Shown here: positions 50,604 to 62,005 of the stretch, one piece after another
Position numbering within the stretch: position 1 is the stretch's first letter
Layout of the letters: every line of letters begins with the position of its first letter
Assembly (NCBI GenBank): GCA_964017195.1
Contig: OZ024898.1
Coordinates: 16,484,475-16,548,474, forward strand
Direction: 5' to 3'
Length of the DNA stretch: 64,000 nucleotides
DNA from: Siderastrea radians
Lineage: Eukaryota > Cnidaria > Anthozoa > Scleractinia > Rhizangiidae
Notes under the pieces: model-generated
Told to the model about the DNA's origin: nothing
Seen by the model: the letters and a program-made list of their open reading frames with translations, nothing else
Database searches by the model: none
Made by a program: the position numbers and the translations under genes

Positions 50604-52718
50604 TGCGTCGTACACGACTCAAACTTGCAGAATGTACTAAGGACATAAAAAACATCGTAAAACAGGAGGTATGAGTTGTCTCCGTCACTTTTTGAAGGAT
50701 TAAGTTCTCATGTCATTCATGACGAAGAAAACTCCTCTTGCATCGTACGGGGCGTACACTTCCAGAATTTACTGCCGATATCGAAATCCTGAGACAACCG
50801 GCGATTTTAGTTGTCCATGGCAACTATTGAAAAATAAGGAGAATTCGTTTTGCTTCGTACAAGGCTGAAACTTGAAGAGTGTACTAAGGACATTAAAATC
50901 ATCGTGAGGTATGACTTGTCTCCGGCACTTTCTGAAAAATTGAGTTCTCCCGAAACTCATAACAGGGAATACTGGTTGTCCGCCCTACAAGACTTAAACT
51001 TGCAGAATGTACACGAGATATCAAAATCATCGTAAAACCGGAGGTATGACTTGTCTCCAGCACTTTCTGAAAAATTGAGTTCTCACGTCACTCATAACGG
51101 AGAATACAGGTTGGGCGTCGTACAAGACTAAAAACTTCCAGAATGTACAAAAGACATAAAATGCATCATCGTAAATCAGGAGGTATGAGTTGCCCCGCCA
51201 CTTTCCGCAAAGTTGAGTTCTCATGTCACTCGTAACGGAAAAAAGTTGTCTTGCGTCGTACACGACTCAAACTCCCAGAATGTACTAAAGACATAAAAGT
51301 CATTGTAAAACAGAAGGTATGAGTCGTCTCGGGTAGTTCTCACGTCACTCACGACTGAAAAAACTCGTCTTGGGTGGTAGAGGGCGTAAACGTGCAGAAT
51401 GTACTGCCGATATCGAATTCCTCATAAAACCCGCGACTTCAGCTGTGCATGGCAACTTTTGAAAAATCCAGTTATCCAGTGACTTATAATGAAGAAACAT
51501 CGCTCTGCGTGGTACCAGACTGAAAGTTGCCGAATGTACTAAAGGAGCTACGAGTTGTCCCCGCTACTTCCTGGAAAGTTGAGTTCTCATGTCACTTGCA
51601 ACGGAGAAAAGTTGTCTGCTCGTACTCGACTCAAACTTGCAGAATATACTAAGGACATAAAAAACATCGTAAAACAGGAGGTATGAGTTGTCTCCGTCAC
51701 TTTTTGAAGGATTAAGTTCTCATGTCATTCATGACGAAGAAAACTCCTCTTGCATCGTACGGGGCGTACACTTCCAGAATTTACTGCCGATATCGAAATC
51801 CTGAGACAACCGGCGATTTTAGTTGTCCATGGCAACTATTGAAAAATAAGGAGAATTCGTTTTGCTTCGTACAAGGCTGAAACTTGAAGAGTGTACTAAG
51901 GACATTAAAATCATCGTGAGGTATGACTTGTCTCCGGCACTTTCTGAAAAATTGAGTTCTCCCGAAACTCATAACAGGGAATACTGGTTGTCCGCCCTAC
52001 AAGACTTAAACTTGCAGAATGTACACGAGATATCAAAATCATCGTAAAACCGGAGGTATGACTTGTCTCCAGCACTTTCTGAAAAATTGAGTTCTCACGT
52101 CACTCATAACGGAGAATACAGGTTGGGCGTCGTACAAGACTAAAAACTTCCAGAATGTACAAAAGACATAAAATGCATCATCGTAAATCAGGAGGTATGA
52201 GTTGCCCCGCCACTTTCCGCAAAGTTGAGTTCTCATGTCACTCGTAACGGAAAAAAGTTGTCTTGCGTCGTACACGACTCAAACTCCCAGAATGTACTAA
52301 AGACATAAAAGTCATTGTAAAACAGAAGGTATGAGTCGTCTCGGGTAGTTCTCACGTCACTCACGACTGAAAAAACTCGTCTTGGGTGGTAGAGGGCGTA
52401 AACGTGCAGAATGTACTGCCGATATCGAATTCCTCATAAAACCCGCGACTTCAGCTGTGCATGGCAACTTTTGAAAAATCCAGTTATCCAGTGACTTATA
52501 ATGAAGAAACATCGCTCTGCGTGGTACCAGACTGAAAGTTGCCGAATGTACTAAAGGAGCTACGAGTTGTCCCCGCTACTTCCTGGAAAGTTGAGTTCTC
52601 ATGTCACTTGCAACGGAGAAAAGTTGTCTGCTCGTACTCGACTCAAACTTGCAGAATATACTAAGGACATAAAAAACATCGTAAAACAGGAGGTATGAGT
52701 TGTCTCCGTCACTTTTTT
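50604..52718. repeat. Alternating 136-bp satellite, block 4, with a 1,012-bp duplication
   Basis: About 15 half-units of the satellite. A stretch of 1,012 bp (about 50,617-51,628) is repeated almost base for base at 51,629-52,640, with a third partial copy to 52,718; for example, the same segments recur at 50,769 and 51,781, and at 51,027 and 52,039. Elsewhere in the array neighbouring units differ much more, so this duplication is recent, or else it is an assembly artefact. Confidence 0.88.
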
Positions 52719-55395
52719 GGTGGCTCGAAAGGGTTCTTGTTTTTTTTTTCGATGCATTATATTTGGGAGTTAAAATATTTAGGTTAGAGTTGGCCAATCA
52801 TGATCAAATTTTGCTACAAAATAATGATAATTTCAAAGTGTCAATTTTTGGTAGATTCCTTAAGAAATTTGTTGTCATGGCAACGCAGTTAAGTTTCGAA
52901 GTATGACCATAAAATAGAGATATCCTAAGTTTGCTTGAAAATTTGACGGTGAAATTTCTTTGAATTTTGCATACGGCCTTTGATTCTAGTAAACTACTTA
53001 AGGATTAAGTTAAAGAAAAATCTGTTGAAAACTTTCAGTAAAAAACACTTTTTTAAGAATTTACCTTTAACTTTTCTCCCGTACGACAGAATTTTTTTAA
53101 ATCTCGCTTGAAAAACTCTTTGGGCATAAAAGAGTTAACATGCAAAAAGTCAAAGAAATTTACCGAGCGGAAGCGAATATTGTGTTCTTCCTAAGTTATA
53201 AAATTTTGAAAATTTCGACACGACAAGATAGGCAATTGCGCATGCGCAGAAATTGTCACGCAACTCTCGGCACGCGGTTTCAAGTCTGTTTATTCCAGGT
53301 TTATTTCGCTGGGCGTTTCTTTCGCCCTGATGACTTTCATTACGTTTGAAAAGGTGACGTTTTGAGTGGATCGGTGCTTGTCGAAGAACATTACATCATT
53401 TGTTTTCAAATCATTGGATCATTGGCACCAAATATAACGGAATGTTTTCCTCCTCGTGCAGATTGATTCTATCTCAGGTGAACTCATCGGCACTTCGCTC
53501 AGAATGGCGACTAATGCTTCTTTTACACCTTGGGAACAAAGATTGTCTTAATCCTTGTAAGACAGGCTGCTTTCTGTAATTGTTTTGATTTATCGTCTGC
53601 CTGAAGAGCCTATTTGAACTCCGTGAAAACTGAACTTATCTCTAGAAATGTTTGCAAACGTTCGCAGCGTTCGTTCACAAATATCATGTTTTCGAAAGCG
53701 GTGGTGGACTTTAGCTTACTGTTTATACCACTGTACAATTATTTACATGTCAACGATTCTTAACCTAAACGAGGATTGGAAACGTATGCGATGGAGAGCA
53801 AGTACTTCTACCAAGGTGGAATGAGCTTGAAAATCTTAAAAACAACGGAGTTTCGAAAATAGTGCAATCAGGCAAGGTTGTCCTTCAAACGGAGTTCAAG
53901 ATTGAGCAACGCGTACATGGACACCACTTCGGGATTATATGTCTCACAGGAGCACCAGGACAGAAATAACAAAAAGACAACATTTCCAACTATAAAAACA
54001 ATACATTGAAGAAGTCTCTTTTGTAGAGGTATGTATTCAAACGAGGACAAAACTACCTTTGATGATCTTTGATAAGTGTCAATGTTGTCAAGAATTTTCT
54101 GTTGATAAAACGTGTTCGATTGATTGATCAAAACTCAATTTAAAGAACCGCTTTGAAGGTTTGAAGAATTGTTTTCGCGCCAGGAAAAACCAATAACAGT
54201 CAAATTATCAATATCACCAGTTCGGCAAGATAGAAACCATTTCTTTTATTCGAACATTTGGAGTATTTCGTACCAAACGAATTTACAAAGATAGCGCGCG
54301 GTAATGTTTTGAGATTATTCTACAGGTCGGTTTTTCTTATTGCATTACGGAAAAAAACGTATTACCACCAAACTATCGCACTATCATTTAATTAAGCAAA
54401 TAAGAGAGCACTTCTTTTATCCGGAAATGTAGAGTATTTCCCAGAAAACTAACTTGAAAAAACTAACTCGTTTTTAGCGAGCCGACCGCTGATAAAAATA
54501 TAGCGCGCGATGAATTGTTTTGAAATTCTTTTGTACGCTTTTTAATTTTGTTTCGCAAGTAAACAGATTTACGGTGAAACTGACATTGAAACTACCACTT
54601 CAGCAAAATAGAAAGCGAATCTTTCACCTGATTGTTTGTAATATTTTCTTTGAAGCGGCTGGTTTGTCAACATTTCGACATGAATAAGTCTCTTTATTGA
54701 GTCAAAATCTGTCTGTTTCACAAGGTATTTTTTTCGCTCACTGCAAGTTTAATTTTGTTACACTAATTTTTTCTTTTAAATTCTTACCCTGTTATTTCAT
54801 GATGTGAAGACAATAAAAACCTTTTACTGCAGTCTACATTGTTTTTGCTAACAACACCGTAAACGTGTGTGTGTGCCTGTTTTTTTTTTTTTGTCTTTTT
54901 TCTAAATGGGAATGTTTTCTCAGAAACACGAATCGGAGTTCGCGAAAAATTTGCCCTGGCACGGAAACGGTGCCAGACTTTTTTCCTGCGACCTGGACGT
55001 AGAAAAGGCTTCCGTGGTCAAAATAGCCAGTGAAAGAAACTAATGGTAAAAAGATGACTATACGATTTCCCTGGAGATGTGAGAATTTTGAAGTCACTGT
55101 CCTCTCTAGCACAGTTCAGTCGCACAGCCTCTGAATATAAGCTTACTGCGCTTCATATGCGGCTGAGTTGACGATCGCGTTGATAACATTGAAGAGGACA
55201 TGATTCAAGTGAATTGTCACCTAAGTTCCAGTCGTTTTCAACCTTGCCTACACGCACCTTTTAAAAGACCGGCGCAAAATATTAAATCCAGACGAGAGTG
55301 CGACGCCATTTGTGTTTGTTCGTTTTAATTTTTGAGTCTCACGGGTAGTTTGGAACCCAGTCTGCGCGCGCCCAACAAAAGTGTTTCGAGCCTCC
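52719..55395. mobile_element. Unclassified 2.68-kb short-TIR element
   Basis: Interrupts the satellite. The ends are GGTGGCTCGAAA (left) and GGAGGCTCGAAA (right, minus strand), a 12-bp inverted repeat with one mismatch. No clear target-site duplication; about 7 bp of satellite may be missing at the junction. No protein domain is seen; the longest frames are under 95 codons. AGCGCGCG-containing segments near 54,290 and 54,500 form a degenerate internal repeat, and a GTGTGTGTG tract lies at 54,868. Confidence 0.5.
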
Positions 55396-58262
55396 TTAAG
55401 TTCTCATGTCATTCATCACGGAGAAAACTCGTTTTGCGTCGTACCTGGCTAAAATTTGAAGAATGTACTAAGTACATTAAAATCATTCTGAAACAGGAGG
55501 TATGACTTGTCTCGGGCACTTTCTAAAAAATTAAGTTCTTCGTCACTCATAACAGGGAATACTGGTTGTGCGTCGTACAAAGCTTAAAGTTGCAGAAAGT
55601 ACAGGAAAACTCAAAATCAACGTAAAACAGGAGGTATGAGTTGTCTCCGGCACTTTCTGAAAAGTTGAGTTCTCGCGTCACTCATAACCCGAGAATACTG
55701 GTTGGGCGTCGTAGAAGGCTCAAACTTGCAGAATGTGCAAAAGACAAAAAGTTATCGCAAAACTGGGGGTATGAGTTGCTTCTGGTACTTTTTGAGGAGT
55801 TAAATTCTCACGTCACTCATGACGGAGAAAACTTGTCTTGCGTCGTACACGGCTAAAACTTCCAAAATGTAGTAAGAACATTAAAATCATCGTGAAACAG
55901 GAGGTATTCTAAAAAATTGTTTTCTCCCGTCACTCATAACGGAGAATACCGGTTGTGCGTCATACAAGACTCAAACTTCCAGAATGTACAAAAAACGGGA
56001 GGTATTTAGTTGCCTCCGGCACTTTTTGAGGACGTAAGTTGTCACGTCACTCACGACGGAGTCTTGTCTTGTGTCGTACAGGGCGTAAACCTGCAGAATG
56101 GCCTGCCGATATCGAAATCCTCATAAAACCGGCGATTTCAGCTGCGCCTAAAAACGTTTAAAAACTCTAGCTATCCAATGGAGAAACTTCGCTCCGCGTG
56201 TTCCCAGACTGAAACTTGCAGAATGTACTAAGGACATCAAAATGATCCTAAATCAGGAAGTATGAGTTGTGCCCGCCACTTTCTGCAAAGTTGAGTTCTC
56301 ATATCACTCGTAACGGAGAAAAGTTGTCTTGCGTCGTACACGGCTGAAACCTCTACAATGTACTAAGGACATTAAAATCATCGTGAAACAGGAGGTATGC
56401 CTTGTCTTTGGCACATTCTGAAAAATTGTTACTCCCGTCACTCATAACGGAGACTACTGGTTGTGCGTCGTACAAGACTTAAAGTTGCAGAATGTACACG
56501 AGACATCAAAATCATCGTAAAACAGGAGGTATCAGAGGTCTCCGGCATTCTCTGAAAAGTTGAGTTCTCACGTCATCCATAGCGGAGAATACTTGTTGGG
56601 GGTCGTACAAGTCTTAAACTTGCAGAGTGTACAAAAGACATAAAAGTCATCGTAAAACAGGAGGTATCCGTTATGTCCAACCTTTTTGGAAGAGTTAAGT
56701 TTCCATGTCACTAATGACGGAGAAAACTCGTCTTGCGTCGTAGAGGGCGTAAACTCGTAGAGGGCGTAAACTTGCAGAATGTACTGCCGATATCGACTTC
56801 CTCATAAAACCGGTGATTTCAGCTGTGCCTGGCAAGCTTTGCAAAATGGAGTTATCCAGTGACTCGTAATGAAGTAAATTCGTTTTGCGTCGTACCAGGT
56901 TGAAATTTCCAGAATGTACTAAGGAAATTATAATCATCGTGAAACAGGCTGTATGACTTGTCTCCAGGACTTTCTCAAACACTGAGTTCTCCCCACACTG
57001 AAACTTGCTGAATGTAGTGAAGACGACAAAATCTTCGCTAAACAGGAGGTATGAGTTGTCTCGGCAACTTTCTGAAAAGTAAAATTCTCTCTCTCACTCA
57101 TAACAGAGAATACCGGTAGTGTCTCGTACAATTCTTTAACTTGCGGAATGTATAAAAGACATCAAAATCATGGGAAAACAGCAGCTAAGACTTGTCTCCG
57201 CCACTTTCTGTATGAGTTCTCCTGTCACTCATAACGCAGAAAACTCGTCTTGGGTCGTCTTGGGTCGTAGAGGGCGAAAACTTTTAAAAAATCGAGTTAT
57301 CCGGTGACTTATAATGAAGAAAGTTCGCTCTTTGTCGTACCGGGCTGAAACTTGCAGAATGTAGTAAAGACATCAAAATTATCGTAAGTCAGGAGGTATG
57401 AGTTGTGTCCGCCACTTTCTGCCAAGTTGAGTTCCCATGTCACTCGTAACGGAGAAAAGTTGTCTTCCATCGTACACGATTCAAACTTCCAGAATGTACT
57501 AAAGACATTAAAATCATCGTGAAACGGGAGGTATGACTTGTCTTTGGAACTTCTGAAAAATTGAGTTCTCCCGTCACTCATCTCGCAGAATGTACAACTT
57601 GCAGAATGTACAAATATGTACATCTCAACGTACAGAATGTACATCTCAACGTACAGAATGTACATCTCAACTTGCTCAACTTGCAGAATGTACATCCCAA
57701 CTTGCAGAATGTACAAAAAGACATAAATGTCATCGTAAAAGAGGAGGTATGAGTTGTCTCCCGAACTTTCTGAAAAAATGAGTTCTCACGTCACTCATAA
57801 CGGAGAATACTGGTTGGGCGTCGTACAAGACTCTTACTTGGAGCATGTACAAACGACATAAAAGTCATCGTAAAACTGAAGGTGTGAGTTGTCTATAGCA
57901 TTTTCTGCAAAGTTGAGTTCTCGTTTCACTCGTAACGGCCAAAAGTTGTCTTTCGTCGTACACGGCTCAAACTTCCTGAATAAACTAAAAACATTAAAAT
58001 CATCGTGAAACAGGAGGTATGACTTGTCTTTGGTAATTTCTGAAAAATTTAAGTTCTCCAGTCACTCATAACGGAGAAAACTGGTCGTGCGTCCTACAAC
58101 AGTTACATTAGGAGAAAGTACAGAAGACATCAAAATCATCGTAAAACAGGAGGAATGAGTTGTCTCCGGGACTCTCTGAAAAGTTGAGTGCTCACGTCAC
58201 TCATAACGAAGAACACTTGTTGGGCGTCGTACAAGACAAACTTCCAGAATCTACAAAAGACA
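55396..58262. repeat. Alternating 136-bp satellite, block 5
   Basis: About 21 half-units, with both A and B types. It includes a local expansion at 57,585-57,715, where a unit near CAGAATGTACATCTCAACGTA is repeated about five times. The last unit is cut at AAAGACATA near 58,262, where transposase-like coding sequence begins. Confidence 0.88.
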
Positions 58263-60781
58263 TATCTTGTATCTTCCTACGTCGGTGTAATCTATGCGGT
58301 GAGGGTCCTTTTTCACTTGATGATATTTCGAAGGCACCGATGCGCATTGGTCTTGGTGTCGTTTTGTACCTGAAATGCAGAAATTGTAAAGAAGAAAGTT
58401 CAATCAGAACGTATGACTCTCACAGAGCTGGAAAACGTGGACCGGAGGCTGTAACCTTGAACACGAGAGCAGCACTCTCAATGCTCCATACTGGTCAGGG
58501 GCATAGCCATCTCAACGCAGACTTATCTATCCTTGGAATTGGATCGCTCTCAAGCCGAACCTACAAAAAACATGAACGAGAGGTTGGATTGGCTGTGGAA
58601 TCGGTCGGCAAAGAAAGCTGTACACGCTTCAAGGAAAAGGAAAGAGATGAGTGTGATACAGTTGACCACGATGGAGATGCACTAATATCCGTTTCATATG
58701 ATGGGGCGTGGCAAAAGCGGGGGAAAGCGCGAGATTCGATCACAGGTTTTGGAACCATTATTGGAGAGTCCACTGGAAAAGTCCTGGACTTTAGGGTGAA
58801 ATCAACTCGCTGTCGCAAATGCGATTGTGCCGTCAGCGACTCCACAACATCGTCTCATGATTGCAGAAGAAATCATTCTGGTTCTTCAAAATCTATGGAG
58901 CCCGAAATTGCTGTTGTGTGCTTCAATGATGCGCCAAATCATGGCATAAAGTATTCGTCCTATACTGGCGACGAAGATGCGACGAAGATACTGAAAGCCA
59001 CATTAAATACCGCGTCAACTACGATACCGCAAAAAAAACGGATAAAACCACGCTACAAGAACGCTAGGAAATCGCTTGTATAGTGCTCAAAACACAGTCA
59101 AGGGGCTTACTTTTGTGGTGATCAACTACATTCTAAAGCTCTTCTCGTACTGTGTTTTGCAAAATCAGGGGAAGCCAGAGAAGCTAAAGCAAGGAATGAA
59201 GTCATTGGTTTGCCATGCTTTTGGAGAACATGGCGAATGCGATGCAACCTGGTGCGGAGCCCTTAAGGATCCCTCAAATTACCAGTACAAGGATTTACCT
59301 GGAGGAAAACAGCTATCCGACGACAACCTTCGGGCAGCAATCGAAAATGCTATAAATCCTTTTCAAACGGATGAATGGTGTGAAAAGCTAGCTAACTGTG
59401 GATCAAGTCAGGCCAATGAGTGCGTAAATGGGGTCGTGGCGACAAAAGCTCCCAAAATACGACACTATGGGAGCTCAGAGAGCCTGAATTTCCGTGTGGC
59501 ATCCGGGGTGTGCCAGTTCAACGAGGGACAAAACACCTTGGCTTAGAGGAGTCAAAACTCACCACTGTGTATGTGGAAACAGAAACAAGAAAACGAAAGA
59601 AAGAACAAGAAAGGAAAAAAAAGAGAAGTGTAAAGAGAAGGAAAGAACTGAAAAAAGCCAAAGCAAGAAAGAAGGAAGGAATGGAGGGAAAGGAAGGAAC
59701 TACGTATAAAAGTGGGATTGGAGTAACGGAAGAGGGAAAAGCTGTAACGAAAGCAATCATCGATGGACTATTAAAGAGTGTGTCTAAAGAAGAGTTGGAA
59801 AAGATATCTAGTGTTATCGACCTTCAGGGACCATCACCGAAAGAGAAAACCCCTGAATTAAACAACGCCTTGAAATGCTTTTGCTTTGATTTAGCGACAA
59901 CGGGCTTGAAACGTGACAGTGAAATCATACAAATTGCTTGTGTGTCAGTTCAGGACAATGAAGATTATTTCAATACGTACGCGGTCCCTGACGGTGATGT
60001 ATCGCTTCATGCATCTAAAGTCAATAAACTTTCAACTTCTTACTCTTCTGGGAAAAAAGTTCTCCTGAAAGACAACAAAGTTGTAGCCTCTGATCTATCC
60101 TGTGAAGAAGCGCTTACTAACTTTGTGAGCTTCCTAGAAAATATGTCAAAGAACTGTAGGGGCTCCAAAATTGTGCTTATCGCACATAACGGAGATGCAT
60201 TTGACTTTCCAGTTCTCGTAAATTCATTGACAAAATTCTCGCTTCTTGACAGAGTTAAAGCTCTAGATCTGTTGTTTTTGGATAGTCTTAAACTTTTTTC
60301 AAGCCTCCAAGTTTTCAAAGAAATGAAAGGAAAGACGAAAAGCTTGAGCTTACCATGCATATATAACTGTTTATTTGGTAAAGACTTTGATGCACATGAT
60401 GCACTTGGAGATTGTCAGGCTCTGTCAGAGGTTTTCTTAGCTGTTGTTCCTGACATGAGTGTCTCTGAGTTTGCAGCTCTTATGCACACAGTAGGCGAGG
60501 TGGAGAGCACAGCTAAGCTAAGGACAACCATCCGTAGCAGAATGATATCCATGCAAGATCTTCCGCTTTCAAGGACCATGAAGGAAAAAACAGCCAAAGC
60601 TGGAATTGGACTTCAGCAATTGAAAAGCGTTTTCTCCACCAACGGATCAAAGGGACTAATGGCCCTTCTCGCCATGCCAGCTAAAGAAAAGGTACTGACG
60701 ACGGAAAAGGCTTCACCTCGTGTTACAAATAACAGAAAGATACTAGGGAAAATATTGGCGTTTTTTGAAGGAAAACGCTAA
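58263..60781 (+). pseudogene. Mutator-like transposase joined to a DnaQ-like exonuclease
   Basis: The first frame (to 59,083) has CNLCGEGPFSL, a C-x-C type cluster (CRKCDCAV), SVSYDGAWQKRGKARD (probable first catalytic Asp) and HGIKYSSYTGDEDATK (second Asp). The middle frame (59,076-59,546) has FGEHGECDATWC and SQANECVNGVVATKAPK (probable catalytic Glu). The last frame (to 60,781) begins with a Lys/Glu-rich linker, then a DEDDh exonuclease: FCFDLATTGL, IAHNGDAFDFPVL and FDAHDALGDCQAL. Exo motif I normally reads DxET; Ala replaces the Glu. Frame shifts near 59,080 and 59,530 compensate each other. The 5' end is missing at the satellite edge. I recognise the transposase pattern from cnidarian genomes; joining to a TREX/DnaQ-type domain has been seen there too, from memory only. 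Confidence 0.75.
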
Positions 60782-62005
60782 ATATTGCGCAGTGATTGTT
60801 TTCCTTTCCTTTTTTATACGAAAAACACTACTATTTGTATTATATTATGTCTTTTCTCATTTTCAGTCAATCAGAAATGTTATAGTGTTTTAGCATTTTA
60901 GTATTGTACTATAGATGTACGAAGAACCGTAATAAATTTTGTAAATATTGTGTAGTAAATGCAAAATTGTAAACCTAGAGAACAAACAAATTAATTGTAT
61001 GTAGAGTACAGTGAAATGTAAAAATCACGAAGGAATGTCTACACCTTAGCTTGAATTTATTAGCATAAATTGTCAACCGTGAATTTGTAACGCAAGCTTT
61101 TCCGTCGCTTCATACGTCCTCTTCAACGTTAACTTTAAACGTGTTCCAGTGAATCAATGTTAATGGGACTCAACAATAAAATTGTTTACATCATCAAGCA
61201 GCCATGTTTAAAGTTATAGAGAAATCTATCGAGCCGTTTCTTTGATTTTTGCAAAAGCGTTGAAATTAAGAAATTATCAGAAAATTATCACGCGAACGTC
61301 CTAAGAAAAACAACTCGTTCTGGAAATCGCCAAAACCACCGTCAATAAAACTTAAATGGCGTCAAGTAGGTAAGCCAAAGACAAATTTTAGCAAGATTTC
61401 GCAGCCATCCCATCAAAGTATCGATTATTTTTCAGTGCATATTCCGGTACGACGCAAAAAGTAAGCTTTAAAATGTTTTTGCGATTTACTTGAAATCAAA
61501 CATACAGAAGTTTTTTATTCTTACATATTTGTTTTGCCATATACCAGAGTTTACAAAATTGGTATTGGTTTTTCAAAGTGATATCCAGATCGCGCAAAAT
61601 TGAAGTTTTACTGTTTTCTAGGATTTTTGTTTATCGTTGTCATGGTAATATCGATTTTCACAAAACGTAAACCATACTAAACTTCAACCTAAAAGCAATA
61701 ACTGGTGCAAATTTCAAGTCGATCCGACAAGGAGAAGATAGTCTGAGAGCCAATTTTAGAAAGTCGGTATGGTCCCAAAAAAACTGTATCGAAACACCTT
61801 AAGACCATGTGACTCCAAACTTCTCATCCTGTTTCGCAATGTGTCGTACAAATCTCGTAACGATTTTCCATCAGCCTTTTCAGGGACATCCAGAATCAAA
61901 ATAGACTTGACAAGTTCGTTTGCAAGTAAACGTTTCCGTCCAAAACTATTTTTTAGGTCGTGAAAGGCCTTAGAGTAGTTGTCATTCGTAACTGAGTATT
62001 AGGGG
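60782..62005. other. 3' flank of the transposase gene, no gene seen
   Basis: AT-rich. An AATAAA at 60,931 could end the upstream transcript. No reading frame over 65 codons and no domain. Nothing repeated was noticed within the window. Confidence 0.5.

Noticed and set aside
53140..53349. 69-codon frame in the 2.7-kb insert
   Set aside because: No domain and no supporting context.
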